Part shown: piece after piece, positions 19,312 through 28,326 of the stretch
Layout: each line of letters opens with the position of its first letter
Position numbering within the stretch: position 1 is the stretch's first letter
Source of the DNA: Salinibaculum litoreum
Lineage (GTDB): Archaea; Halobacteriota; Halobacteria; Halobacteriales; Haloarculaceae
Assembly (NCBI GenBank): GCA_009789175.1
Contig: CP046867.1
Coordinates: 1-64,000 of the forward strand
Reading direction: 5' to 3'
DNA length: 64,000 nt
Made by a program: the position numbers and the translations under genes
Notes under the pieces: model-generated
What the model saw: only the letters and a program-made list of their open reading frames with translations
Database searches by the model: none
What the model was told of the DNA's origin: nothing

Positions 19312-20505
19312 ATGGATCGCGATGAGTCCGATCACCCGCATGTAGCGTTTTCCGAGAGGGTCGAGTCCGTCGAACCGTCACCGATCCGGGAAATGTTCAA
19401 ACTGGCCCGGGCGCGGACCGACGCCGACCTGGTTCACCTGGAGATAGGCGAACCCGATTTCGACACGCCCGAGCGAGCGCTGCACGCGGCACAGGACGCT
19501 ATGTGGGACGGGGAAACCCACTACACTGCGAACGCGGGCGTGCTAGCGCTCCGTGAAGCGATCGCGGAGCGGGCGAGCCGACAGACGGGGGCGACGATCG
19601 ACGGGGAGACGCAGGTGTCCGTAACGTCGGGCAGCATGGAGGCGCTACTGTTGGCGCTGCTTACCGCCGTCGACGCGGGCGACGAAGTCGTCATCCCGAC
19701 ACCGGCCTGGCCGAACTACCGGGCACAGACGCGGATCGCCGGGGGCGTCCCCGTCGAAGCGCCCCTCTCCCCGGAGGACAGCTTCTCGATCGACGCGAGT
19801 CGGATCGAGGCGGCGGCGTCCGACGACACGGCGGCGATACTCCTCCCGAACCCCGCCAACCCGACAGGGCGGATCCCCGACGTGGGAACCATCGAACGGC
19901 TGATCGACGCGGCGCGGGCGCACGACGCGTTTCTGATCGTCGACGAAGTGTACGAGGGGCTCGTGTACACCGACGCCTACCGGCGAGCGTTCGAGGTCGA
20001 GGAGTCGGCGGAGCACGTCGTGGTCGTGAATTCCTGCTCGAAGAAGTACGCGATGACCGGCTGGCGAGTCGGCTGGCTGCTCGGACACCCAGATTTCGTT
20101 TCGCGCGCGACCAAGCTCCACGAGAGCACGACATCGTGCGCCGCAAGCGTCTCGCAACACGCCGCCTTAGCCGCGATCTCGGGCGACGACACCGCGCTCG
20201 AACGGATGAAGGAGGCGTTTCGTGAACGCCGGAAGTACGTCCTGCAACGCATCGAGGACGCTCCGCTACTTTCCTGTACCTACCCTGAGGGTGCGTTCTA
20301 CGCATTCATCGACGTCAGCGATCTCGACGGGGCCAGTCTGGACGTCGCAAAGCGTCTCCTCCGCGAGCACGACGTGGTCACCGTCCCGGGAAGCGGGTTC
20401 GGGAGGACGGGGGAGGGGTACGTCAGGATCAGTTTCGCGAACGACCGCGAGCGGATCGGGGAGGGGTTAGACCGCCTCGAGCAGATGGTCCGCTCGGAGA
20501 GGTGA
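19312..20505 (+). CDS. Class I/II PLP aminotransferase
   Basis: The 397-residue protein matches aspartate-aminotransferase-like fold type I: HLEIGEPDFDTP, the HYTANAGVLALREAI substrate segment, NPANPTGRIP, DEVYEGLVY and the PLP lysine in NSCSKKYAMTGWRVGW, with Arg near the end in GYVRISF. I take the ATG at 19312, about 30 bases after a TTTAA promoter box. Substrate is unknown; glutamate or a keto acid from this island is likely. Confidence 0.87.
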   Translation: MDRDESDHPHVAFSERVESVEPSPIREMFKLARARTDADLVHLEIGEPDFDTPERALHAAQDAMWDGETHYTANAGVLALREAIAERASRQTGATIDGETQVSVTSGSMEALLLALLTAVDAGDEVVIPTPAWPNYRAQTRIAGGVPVEAPLSPEDSFSIDASRIEAAASDDTAAILLPNPANPTGRIPDVGTIERLIDAARAHDAFLIVDEVYEGLVYTDAYRRAFEVEESAEHVVVVNSCSKKYAMTGWRVGWLLGHPDFVSRATKLHESTTSCAASVSQHAALAAISGDDTALERMKEAFRERRKYVLQRIEDAPLLSCTYPEGAFYAFIDVSDLDGASLDVAKRLLREHDVVTVPGSGFGRTGEGYVRISFANDRERIGEGLDRLEQMVRSER

Positions 20506-20513
20506 GCGCGGGG

Positions 20514-21431
20514 TCACAGGTTCGAATACGCGTCGAGCAGGCGGTCGCGGAACCCGCTCGCGTCGATGTCCACCGCGATGTCCGCGTTCGGCGGGTTGCC
20601 CGTGACCTCCGGTTCGTCGCAGACAACCTGGCCCTCACAGAGCCCGCCGGAGGTGTCGATCTGTGTGTAATGGCGTTCGAACGCGACAACGTCGTCGACG
20701 ACGGCGGCGACCACGGCCGGGTCGTGTAGCGATGGTCGGTCTCGTCGCTCGGCGGTCGCCGGGATCTCGGGGGCGTACTCGCACCACTTCGCGACGTGCT
20801 CCAGACGCGGGTTCCGGTCGTGTAGCTCCCGGACAGTGTCGTACGGGAGCGTCGCATCGTTGGTCGCGTCGAGGCCGACGATCTTCGGCTCCGCCGCCTG
20901 AGTCACGCGGCTGGCGGCCTCCGGATCGTTGTAGATGTTGAATTCGGCGACTGGCGTCGCGTTACCGGCCTCGAACGCCGCCCCGCCCATGACGTAGATA
21001 TCGTCGACAAGGTTCGGGAGCGCCGGCTCCCTCGCGATCGCGACCGCGACGTTCGTGAGCGGCCCCACGGCGGCGATGGTCAGGTCGTCGCCGTGACGGC
21101 GCGCCTGGTCGATGATGAAATCGACCGCGTGCGCGTCGACCGCCGTTCCGGACTGGGTGAGTTCGCCGTACAGTCCGCCGTCGCCGTGGACGTGCTCGGC
21201 AAGGGTGAGCTCCTTCACCAGCGGTCGGTCGCAACCCTTCGCGACCGGGACATCCGGCCTGTCCAGTGCCTCCAGAACGGCGATGGCGTTCTCCGTGGTG
21301 TTTTCGACGGTCGAATTGCCTGCGACCGTCGTAACGCCGACGGTGTCGACCGCGTCGCAGCCGAGGGCAAAGGCGATCGCCGCCGCGTCGTCACACCCGG
21401 GATCCGTATCGAGGAGTAATTTTCGGGTCAC
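20514..21431 (-). CDS. Nucleoside hydrolase family protein
   Basis: The N-terminal calcium site DTDPGCDDAAAI (D8, D10, D14, D15) identifies the inosine-uridine nucleoside hydrolase fold; other motifs include VGPLTNVAVA, VMGGAAFEAGNATPVAEFN and HDPAVVAAV. Such enzymes split ribonucleosides to base and ribose. The GTG at 21431 is the chosen start because the motif then falls at residue 8, as is usual. It converges on the aminotransferase with eight bases between. Confidence 0.87.
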   Translation of the reverse strand: MTRKLLLDTDPGCDDAAAIAFALGCDAVDTVGVTTVAGNSTVENTTENAIAVLEALDRPDVPVAKGCDRPLVKELTLAEHVHGDGGLYGELTQSGTAVDAHAVDFIIDQARRHGDDLTIAAVGPLTNVAVAIAREPALPNLVDDIYVMGGAAFEAGNATPVAEFNIYNDPEAASRVTQAAEPKIVGLDATNDATLPYDTVRELHDRNPRLEHVAKWCEYAPEIPATAERRDRPSLHDPAVVAAVVDDVVAFERHYTQIDTSGGLCEGQVVCDEPEVTGNPPNADIAVDIDASGFRDRLLDAYSNL

Positions 21432-21613
21432 AGTGAACGATCCGAGTTGGCATATTTCATACTTGGGGTTTCGACAGATATCACCCCGCTGTGTCTGTTC
21501 CGGTCGCGATCCTCGCAAGGGATCGGAAACGAGCGTGTCTCACCCTCACGGGGACGGATACGGGCGGAGTTCATGGATAGATTGAAGTCTCCTCGGTGAG
21601 ATCTTCCAGTGAA

Positions 21614-22633
21614 ATGCGAGCAGTAGTTTTAGCACACGATCATTTCCCTGATCGTGCCAAGACGGCGCTAGGCGTGATGAGATACAGTGATTACGACATC
21701 GCCGGGGTCCTCGACCAAGAGAACGCAGGTGCGACGGCGAACGACTTCCTCGACGACCTCGACGAGGTTCCGATCGTCGAGGACGCGTCCGAGATCGAGT
21801 CGGCTGACGTTCTGATCATCGGGATCTCGGTGATGGGCGGCAACTTCGATTCGTCCTGGCGAGACGACGTGACGACCGCATTAGAGCGGGGCTGGGACGT
21901 GATCTCCGGTCTTCACACGTTTCTCAACGAGGACGCGGAGTTTCGGGCACTCGCCGAGGAGAACGATTGTGACATCAGGGACGTCCGAAAACCGCCGGAC
22001 GACCTGGGAGTCAGTGACGGGGCCGCAGCCGATGTCGACGCCGAGGTGATCCTGACGGTTGGGACCGACTGCTCCATCGGGAAGATGACATCCACCATGG
22101 AGCTGTGCGGAACGGCACGCGAGATGGGGTACGACGCCGCGGTTATCCCCACCGGCCAGACAGGGATCATCGTCGAGGGGTGGGGGAATCCGATCGACCG
22201 GGTCGTCAGCGACTTCGTAGCGGGTGCGGTCGAGGAGATGATCGTCGAGAAGGGGTCCGAACACGACTACCTCTTCGTGGAGGGCCAGGGGAGCATCAGT
22301 CACCCCTCGTACTCCGGCGTCACCTGCGGTATCCTTCACGGGTCGATGCCGGACAAACTCGTCCTCTGTCACGAGTCCAACCGCGAGGCAGTCCACGGGT
22401 TCCCTGACACGCCGTTGCCGTCGCCGGGCGCGTTCGGCGAGCTGTACGAGTCGCTTTGTGATCCGGTCCAGCCGGCAAAGGTCGTCGCAGGGGCACTCAA
22501 CACTAGCCAGATAGAGGATGACCGCAAAGCCAGACGAGCTGTCGAGGAGTACGAAGCGGAGATCGGAAGCCCCGCGACCGACCCGGTACGGTTCTCCACG
22601 CGGGAAACGGTCCGGACGATCCTCGAGTCCTGA
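21614..22633 (+). CDS. dgcN: DUF1611 protein, probable D-glutamate N-acetyltransferase DgcN
   Basis: The 339-residue protein has the DUF1611 layout: N-terminal Rossmann-like part (MRAVVLAHDHFPDRAKTALG), a P-loop-like GTDCSIGKMT at 150-159, PTGQTGIIVEGWG, and LFVEGQGSISHPSYSG. Members named DgcN acetylate D-glutamate, after which DgcA racemises the product. The dgcA homologue at 16714 supports this assignment. I start at ATG 21614, not the GTG six codons upstream. Two palindromic operators lie beyond its 3' end. Confidence 0.82.
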   Translation: MRAVVLAHDHFPDRAKTALGVMRYSDYDIAGVLDQENAGATANDFLDDLDEVPIVEDASEIESADVLIIGISVMGGNFDSSWRDDVTTALERGWDVISGLHTFLNEDAEFRALAEENDCDIRDVRKPPDDLGVSDGAAADVDAEVILTVGTDCSIGKMTSTMELCGTAREMGYDAAVIPTGQTGIIVEGWGNPIDRVVSDFVAGAVEEMIVEKGSEHDYLFVEGQGSISHPSYSGVTCGILHGSMPDKLVLCHESNREAVHGFPDTPLPSPGAFGELYESLCDPVQPAKVVAGALNTSQIEDDRKARRAVEEYEAEIGSPATDPVRFSTRETVRTILES

Positions 22634-22905
22634 TCGCCGGCTACGTTCAGAGCCCGTCTCCGACAGCGGTCGTTCCTGCCCGTTGGGATCCCCCGTGATA
22701 GCCGTCACTACGATGCGGGCACCGTTTTATCGCGTCGTCCCTGGCATCCCACAGTCGCCGCGCCGTGTGAATCGAACTCGGCCGGCGACTCGCTCACGAG
22801 CCTCCAGTAGCACGCACACGAGCGGGGCCGGGTTGCTATTACTTCAAATGCTACTATACATGGATTGTTTGCTATCAGATCCCCGGTGATTCGGTCCGAT
22901 TTCCA

Positions 22906-22925
22906 TTACAGGTGTAGGACTGTAA
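22906..22925. promoter_or_regulatory. Operator palindrome, TTACAG-N8-CTGTAA
   Basis: Six-base arms TTACAG and CTGTAA are separated by eight bases. The site is centred 27 bases before the stronger palindrome at 22930-22955, suggesting paired binding of one dimeric regulator. Confidence 0.5.
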
Positions 22926-22929
22926 GGTG

Positions 22930-22955
22930 CCATTACAATACTATTGTTGTAATGG
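22930..22955. promoter_or_regulatory. Operator palindrome, CCATTACAA-N8-TTGTAATGG
   Basis: Perfect nine-base arms flank an eight-base spacer. The core TTACAA-N8-TTGTAA recurs at 26843-26862. The right arm contains an ATG (22952) that opens the possible hidden gene. An IclR gene in the same island (38374) is a candidate regulator, but nothing ties it to this site. Confidence 0.6.
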
Positions 22956-23230
22956 ACTGGGGAGATCAGTATCGCCGTCTGTTCGTAGGGGCTAACCACC
23001 GCCCGGAAAGAACCGGCATCAGTCCGAGGTCGTCGAACTGACTCCCGAAGGTATCGTCCGACGAAGCGGTTACTGTGAGGGGGAGCTACGATACGACTAC
23101 GTTCTGATCGGCCAAACTAGCCGGTGGTATATGAAATTCCCGATATTGGAAACTGATGTAGCGGGGGTCGTCTCTTTTCCGTCCGACGACGCCCGACCAA
23201 TCGGAGCCCGCCGGTGTGACGCCGAGCGAT
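22952..23230 (+). pseudogene. Possible short frameshifted gene, unrecognised
   Basis: The frame MDWGDQYRRLFVGANHRP continues, if one base is added in the CCC run near 22999, as a coherent stretch including VVELTPEGIVRRSG and YDYVLIGQTSRWYMKF. The needed one-base addition is the same kind seen in the broken genes nearby. No family is recognised and the end is unclear, so this is tentative. Confidence 0.25.
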
Positions 23231-23312
23231 CTGGGACAGCCGTCTCCCGACTGACCCGTAGACCCTCACCACGGACGCAAGATATATATGAAGATGCGGT
23301 AAAGAGCCTTGC

Positions 23313-24488
23313 ATGGAAAGGCCATTATCAGACGTTACTGTTGCGGATTTCAGCCAGCTCATGCAGGGCGGGTGGCTAACCCAGAAGCTCGGCGATATGG
23401 GCGCTGATGTCATCAAGATCGAACCCCCCGGCGGCGAACGATTTAGAGGCGGCGGTCCGATCGGAAGCGACATCGGCGAAAACCCCTTTTTCCTGGCGGT
23501 GAACCGAAACAAACGGAGCATCTCGGTGGACCTGAAAACGGAACGGGGACTGGAGGTAGCACACGATATCATCGAGGGAGCCGACATCGTGGTCGAAAAC
23601 TTCCGTCCGGGGGTTATGGAACGGTTAGAGCTCGGGTACGAGGACGTCCGGGATATCAACCCGGAGATCATCTACGTTTCCGGAAGCGGGTACGGAAGTA
23701 CCGGACCACACGCCGAGCGTCCGGGACAGGACCTCCTCGCACAGGCGAAAAGTGGACTGGCGAAGAATACGGGGCGCAAACAGGACCCGCCGACACCCGC
23801 CGGGACGTACGTCTGCGACGCTCACTCGGCGACGACGCTCGCGTTACACACCGCAATCGCGCTGTACCACCGGGAGCGGACTGGCGAGGGACAGAAGATC
23901 GAGTCGAACCTCCTCAACGCCGGCATCGACATGCAGACACAGGAGATAACGACCGCACTCAACGTCGACGAGGATATCGAACGCTCCGAGGCCGGTATCG
24001 GGCATCCGCTTTCGAGCGCACCCTACGGTATCTACGAGACGAGGGACGGTCACGTAGCGATATCGTTCGCGAACCTTCCCGGCCTCGCGGAGGAGTTGTC
24101 GGTGGAGCCGATCTGCGATTACACCGACCGCCGCGAAGTACACGAACACAGGGACGAGATAAAGCGCCAGATCGAAGCGGCCACTCGGGAGAAGGAGACT
24201 GACCGCCTTCTCGAACGCCTCCTCGATGCAGGACTGTGGGTGTCCCGCGTCCACGATTACGAGACGGCGGCAAACGATCCGCAGGTACAACACAACGAAA
24301 TGATAGTCGAACTCGATCACCCGTCGGTCGGGAGCTTCGAAACGACCGGGGTCCCCGTCTCGATGTCCGAGACGGAAGTGACCTACGAGTCACCGCCGGC
24401 GCTGGGCGAACACGCCGACGAGGTCCTCAGGGAGCTCGGGTACGAAAACGACGAGATACGCTCGCTACGTGAGGAAGAAGTGATATAA
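23313..24488 (+). CDS. CaiB/BaiF (family III) CoA transferase
   Basis: The 391-residue protein follows the family III pattern: SDVTVADFSQLMQGG, GADVIKIEPPGGERFRG, the NRNKRSI loop and the catalytic Asp140 in GQDLLAQAKSGL. Such enzymes pass CoA from a donor thioester to a carboxylic acid, here probably activating an acid for the enoyl-CoA hydratase at 25833. A TATA-like box 26 bases before the ATG suggests a leaderless mRNA. Confidence 0.88.
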   Translation: MERPLSDVTVADFSQLMQGGWLTQKLGDMGADVIKIEPPGGERFRGGGPIGSDIGENPFFLAVNRNKRSISVDLKTERGLEVAHDIIEGADIVVENFRPGVMERLELGYEDVRDINPEIIYVSGSGYGSTGPHAERPGQDLLAQAKSGLAKNTGRKQDPPTPAGTYVCDAHSATTLALHTAIALYHRERTGEGQKIESNLLNAGIDMQTQEITTALNVDEDIERSEAGIGHPLSSAPYGIYETRDGHVAISFANLPGLAEELSVEPICDYTDRREVHEHRDEIKRQIEAATREKETDRLLERLLDAGLWVSRVHDYETAANDPQVQHNEMIVELDHPSVGSFETTGVPVSMSETEVTYESPPALGEHADEVLRELGYENDEIRSLREEEVI

Positions 24489-24581
24489 CGGGCCCGACTG
24501 CTGGACGATCGATATCGACGTGCGGAATCGGTCCCTGTCGGCGCGCGGCGGCGTACCGAGCAACCGAGACACGGGCGACTT

Positions 24582-24667
24582 CTATAGTAGCCACCGAAAC
24601 GGTTTACATACTGACCGCAACGCTACCGTGCGATCATGTGTGCAATGACTTTCAGTGGCTACTATAG
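24582..24667. repeat. 86-bp MITE-like repeat, copy 1
   Basis: The element is bounded by CTATAGTAGCCAC and its inverse GTGGCTACTATAG, with GAAA/TTTC extending the match after one mismatch. A second copy of the same 86-base length and about 85 percent identity lies at 27171-27256. It has no coding capacity. Confidence 0.75.
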
Positions 24668-24707
24668 CAGCCGTCGACGAACGGAACGACCGCCCTACCG
24701 GAGCAGG

Positions 24708-25745
24708 TCAGTCGATAAAGCGGCTGGCGGCTAACAGGAAGAGCCCCTGACCGTGCAGCGTGACCCCGATCGGGGCGTTCGGCCCGCCGGGGACCGTCGC
24801 CGCGCGCCGGACGTTCCCGTCCTCGTCGACGACGCCGCGGCAGATATCCATCGCGTCTCTGGCGGCTTCGCGGAACCGGTCGTCGTCGAGCAACCCTCGG
24901 TCGAGTCCTTTCCGAAACGCGTACGCGAACATGAGGGTGCCAGTCGTTTCGAGTGGTTCCTCCGGATCGTCGATGATGTTGTGCCAGTAGCCGGTGCGGT
25001 CCTGATACTCGAGTAGCGCGGTCGCCGCTTCCACGAATAGATCCTCCAATCGGTCCCGGTCCGGATGGTCGGGGATGTACTCCAACGTATCGATCAGCGC
25101 GTCCAGCGCCCACCCGTGACCGCGGGCCCAGAACGTGCTCTGAACGAACGAGTTCGGCGACTCCTTCCAGGTGTGGCGGAACAGCCCGGTGCGGTCGTCG
25201 AACAGGTGTTTCCGCTGGATTTCGAACTGCTGGACGGCGTCGTCGACCGCCTCGGTGTCGCCGGTTATGGCCCCGTACCGCGCGAGGAACGGACAGAACA
25301 TCCACAGCCCGTCGACGGCGAGGGTGATCTCGCCCCGCTGTTGGGGAATGGCACCTTCCTCGCTCCGTTCGACCGATCTGAGGTGTTCGTACTGCCGTCG
25401 TGCGGCCTCCAGATATCGGTCGTCGCCGGTTCGGTCGTACAGTTCGAGCACGCCATGCCCGATCGAGGCCGGGTCGGCGATCGCCTTGTATCCTCCTATC
25501 GGCCAGTCCGCTGACCACTTGTCGGGGTCCGCTGGGTCGAGCGACCCGTACGCGAACTGGCCGGCGCTCGTCTGCGTCCGTATCGCGCGGTCGAGGATCG
25601 CTTCCGCTTCCGTCTCTTTCAGATCGAGCGCGAGGAGGCCGTCGATCACGCACGCCTTCTCCCACTCGTTCGCGGTCTCCATGTCCCACTCTAGGGAGCG
25701 CTCGGCGACTCGGTTTACTAAGGGCTGTAAGTCTTCCGGACTCAT
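24708..25745 (-). CDS. Glycoside hydrolase family 88/105-like protein
   Basis: The 345-residue protein is an alpha/alpha barrel of the GH88/GH105 type. Recognisable parts are KWSADWPIGGYKAIADP, LAVDGLWMFCPFLARYG with the expected catalytic Asp, and STFWARGHGWALDALIDTL. These enzymes remove unsaturated uronic acid residues from pectin- or glycan-derived oligosaccharides. It has no signal peptide and so acts on imported sugars. It is the only clear sugar enzyme of the island. Confidence 0.82.
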   Translation of the reverse strand: MSPEDLQPLVNRVAERSLEWDMETANEWEKACVIDGLLALDLKETEAEAILDRAIRTQTSAGQFAYGSLDPADPDKWSADWPIGGYKAIADPASIGHGVLELYDRTGDDRYLEAARRQYEHLRSVERSEEGAIPQQRGEITLAVDGLWMFCPFLARYGAITGDTEAVDDAVQQFEIQRKHLFDDRTGLFRHTWKESPNSFVQSTFWARGHGWALDALIDTLEYIPDHPDRDRLEDLFVEAATALLEYQDRTGYWHNIIDDPEEPLETTGTLMFAYAFRKGLDRGLLDDDRFREAARDAMDICRGVVDEDGNVRRAATVPGGPNAPIGVTLHGQGLFLLAASRFID

Positions 25746-25832
25746 ACGTCAGTCGACCAAGCCGATGGTATTAAAACTTCCCCCGCCGAACGCGGCGACC
25801 GCCGCCCGCAGCAGCGCGGCGGCCGCACGCGG

Positions 25833-26648
25833 TTATCGTCCCTTCCAATCGGGTTTCCTGCCCTCATTGAAGGCGCTCACGCCTTCCGACCGGTCCTCGG
25901 TTTCGGCGAGCGCGGCGGCGGCCCGCCGTTCGTACCGACGGCCGACGTGCGTCGGCGAGTCGTTCGACACGTTCACGCTGTCCTTTATCGCGCGAGTCGC
26001 CAGCGGGGGGCGGTCCGCGATCTGGTCGACGAACTCGGCGGCGCGGTCCGGGAACTCGTCGGGATCGTACGCGTGGTCGACGAGTCCGTCGGAGGACGCC
26101 GTTTCGCCGTCGATACGTTCCCCGGTCATACAGAGCTCTTTGGTCCTGCTGGGTCCGATCAGGCGCGGAGCCCGCTGGGTTCCGCCGCAGGCGGGCATCG
26201 TTCCGAGGTCGACCTCGGGGAACGCGAACTCGCTGTCCGCGCTCGCCAGTCGGAAGTCGCAGGCGAGCGCGAGTTCGAGCCCCCCGCCGAGACAGTACCC
26301 CTGTACCTTCGCGATGACTGGCGCGGGAAAGTGTTCAATGCGGCGATAAAACCGACTGACATCGAACACTCCCGGATTGCTCGGTTTGAACCCGTCGACG
26401 TCGACGCCGACGCTGAACGCCTTCTCCCCCGCACCCTCCAGCACGACCACGTGCACCGCGACCCCTTCGTCGTCCTCGTAAAGCGCCGTCTCGTCCCGTT
26501 CGGCAAACCAGTCGAGGGCGTCGTGTATCTCCTCGCGCATCGTCGATGAGATGGCGTTTAATTTGTCGGGTCGGTTTAGGGTGATCCGCCCGATCCCACT
26601 GTTCTCCTCGAACTCACACGAGATAGTCTCGAAGGCCGGCACCGGCAT
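25833..26648 (-). CDS. Enoyl-CoA hydratase/isomerase family protein
   Basis: The 271-residue crotonase-fold protein shows both oxyanion-hole segments, AFSVGVDVDGF (about 77-87) and VQGYCLGGGLELALACD (115-131), and the FPEVDLGTMPACGGTQR segment with a catalytic-type Glu. It would hydrate or isomerise an enoyl-CoA. The ATG at 26648 is preferred to one 49 codons upstream because it starts next to the fold. A palindrome of the TTACAA-N8-TTGTAA type lies about 195 bases upstream. Confidence 0.87.
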   Translation of the reverse strand: MPVPAFETISCEFEENSGIGRITLNRPDKLNAISSTMREEIHDALDWFAERDETALYEDDEGVAVHVVVLEGAGEKAFSVGVDVDGFKPSNPGVFDVSRFYRRIEHFPAPVIAKVQGYCLGGGLELALACDFRLASADSEFAFPEVDLGTMPACGGTQRAPRLIGPSRTKELCMTGERIDGETASSDGLVDHAYDPDEFPDRAAEFVDQIADRPPLATRAIKDSVNVSNDSPTHVGRRYERRAAAALAETEDRSEGVSAFNEGRKPDWKGR

Positions 26649-26842
26649 AGACGGACCGTTTCGGGCGCTCGTACATAAATCAGATGGGTGGTGTTCGCAC
26701 CCGTAGTGGACGGCAGCGCACGTCGGAATCACGGTAGCCCGACATCCGTCGCCCGTCTCCTGTCCCTTCAGGTGTGAGAGATAGTAAAACCCCACTATGT
26801 GTGGTGTACTTAGTCAAATGTGAATTGCTACCATGATTTTAC

Positions 26843-26862
26843 TTACAATTCTATCATTGTAA
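26843..26862. promoter_or_regulatory. Operator palindrome, TTACAA-N8-TTGTAA
   Basis: The arms and the eight-base spacer match the stronger site at 22930-22955. It lies upstream of the enoyl-CoA hydratase gene, linking that gene and the CoA transferase to a possible common regulator. Confidence 0.55.
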
Positions 26863-27170
26863 TATTCTGGCGGTCGGCGATTTACGGCGTTCGAACACCC
26901 CCTGTGGCCGCCGACTGTATTTCGTACCTCGGATAGTTAGATAATCGGCAGTACAGAAGGTATATAGGGAATTTCCCGATCGAAGCACACGGAAGGTGAA
27001 CTTATAATAGTCCAATTATACGAAAACTAGACGCCTATTTCCCGAATTTTTGCCCTATTATCCACGGTCCCTGGACCAGTCGGCGATTCGAGGGAAAGGG
27101 ATCGATCTTCGAAACTCCGAACACGCCGCTACCAGACCAGTTTCGTCTCCAGCGTCGCCGCTCCTACGGA

Positions 27171-27256
27171 CTATAGTAGCCACTGAAACGATTTACGCAC
27201 TAACCGCAATGCCGCTGTGCGATCCGGTGTGCAATGACTATCAGTGGCTACTGTAG
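27171..27256. repeat. 86-bp MITE-like repeat, copy 2
   Basis: The ends CTATAGTAGCCACTGAAA and the inverse ending GTGGCTACTGTAG enclose the same 86 bases as copy 1 at 24582-24667, with about 13 differences. The two copies flank the GH88 and enoyl-CoA hydratase genes in the same orientation. Confidence 0.75.
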
Positions 27257-27305
27257 GTACTCCATCAGAGCAGAATTGGCGGTGCGTCGGGCGCGATGAC
27301 CGCTC

Positions 27306-28232
27306 TCAGCGTTCCGTCGGAGCCGTCATTCGCCGATACAGTTCCTGTACCCGTTCTCGCTGTGTATCCGTCAGGTCGACGAGGGGCGGCCGTACCGGCC
27401 CACCGTATAGCCCCGTCAGCTCCAGTCCGTACTTTATCGCCGGGACGTTGTTGGCGTTCGGCAGCGAGTTCTCCTTGCCCGTCCCGTCGCGGAACGCCTC
27501 GTACGGTCGAACGTCGTTCCGGATCGACTTCGCCCGGTCCCACGCCTCACGTTCCAGCGCATCCATGAGTTCCAGGGCGAGGCCGGGAGCGAAGTTTCCG
27601 ACTCCGGTCGTGAACCCCTCCGCGCCTTCGAGTGCGTACGAGGGTGCGAACCGCTCCGCGATACCGGTCGTCCACACCGTCTCTGGGTCGGCTCGACGGA
27701 CACACTCGGAGAAGGCGTCGATGTCATTGACGGCGTACTTCACGCCGACGACGTTTTCCAGATCGGCGATGTCGACGAGCACGTCGTCGGTCACGCCCCG
27801 CCCCCGCTTGTACAACAGGACCCCGAGGTCGGTTTCCTCTGCGATCGTTCGGTAGTACCGACGAAGGCCGTCCTCGTGACGATAGGTGTGGTCGGGGTGG
27901 AGCACCATCACGCCGTCGACCCCGATACGTTCGTACGCGTCGATCAGATCGAGGACCGTCTTCGTGCTGCCGGCGGCACCGGCGATCACCCGCTGGTCTG
28001 GAACACTTTCCTCGACGGTGGTTTCGACGACATCGACCCGCTCAGCGTGAGAGAGCGAGTAGTATTCGCCCGTGTTCCCGCACGGGATCAGGAGTTCCGC
28101 GCCGGCATCGGCGAGGAAGCGGACGTGTTCTCTGAGCGTTTCGTGATAAACGTTGCTCGCGCCCTCCGTGAATGGTGTAGGGAGCGTAAACCCGACGCCG
28201 CGGAGGCTATCGCGTAGCTTTCGGTAGGCCAT
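27306..28232 (-). CDS. Dihydrodipicolinate synthase/N-acetylneuraminate lyase family protein
   Basis: The 308-residue aldolase has the pyruvate-binding loop CGNTGEYYSLS (51-61), Tyr141 in LLYKRGRG and the Schiff-base lysine K165 in VGVKYAVND. GNTGEYYSL resembles 5-dehydro-4-deoxyglucarate dehydratase more than true DapA. It probably cleaves or dehydrates a 2-keto acid. The ATG at 28232 was chosen because the upstream extension has no family similarity. It lies downstream of, and in line with, the second amidohydrolase. Confidence 0.83.
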   Translation of the reverse strand: MAYRKLRDSLRGVGFTLPTPFTEGASNVYHETLREHVRFLADAGAELLIPCGNTGEYYSLSHAERVDVVETTVEESVPDQRVIAGAAGSTKTVLDLIDAYERIGVDGVMVLHPDHTYRHEDGLRRYYRTIAEETDLGVLLYKRGRGVTDDVLVDIADLENVVGVKYAVNDIDAFSECVRRADPETVWTTGIAERFAPSYALEGAEGFTTGVGNFAPGLALELMDALEREAWDRAKSIRNDVRPYEAFRDGTGKENSLPNANNVPAIKYGLELTGLYGGPVRPPLVDLTDTQRERVQELYRRMTAPTER

Positions 28233-28326
28233 CGTTCCAGTGTTCGGTTCGGAGCGGATAAAACTACCCCGGGCACGCAAGCCGAGATGCCGGCTAAGCG
28301 TCGCGGTCGGCGCGGGTTCGCCTGGA

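Larger units (their letters stand above)
22634..23312. other. Long intergenic region with two operators and a possible hidden gene
   Basis: This 679-base gap contains palindromes at 22906-22925 and 22930-22955, a possible frameshifted coding stretch from 22952 to about 23230, and a TATA-like GATATATATG at 23279-23288 about 26 bases before the CoA-transferase ATG. Confidence 0.45.
26649..27305. other. Intergenic region with operator and MITE-like repeat
   Basis: No gene is seen. The stretch holds the palindrome at 26843-26862, a short symmetric GGGAATTTCCC near 26960, and the second 86-base repeat at 27171-27256. Confidence 0.5.
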
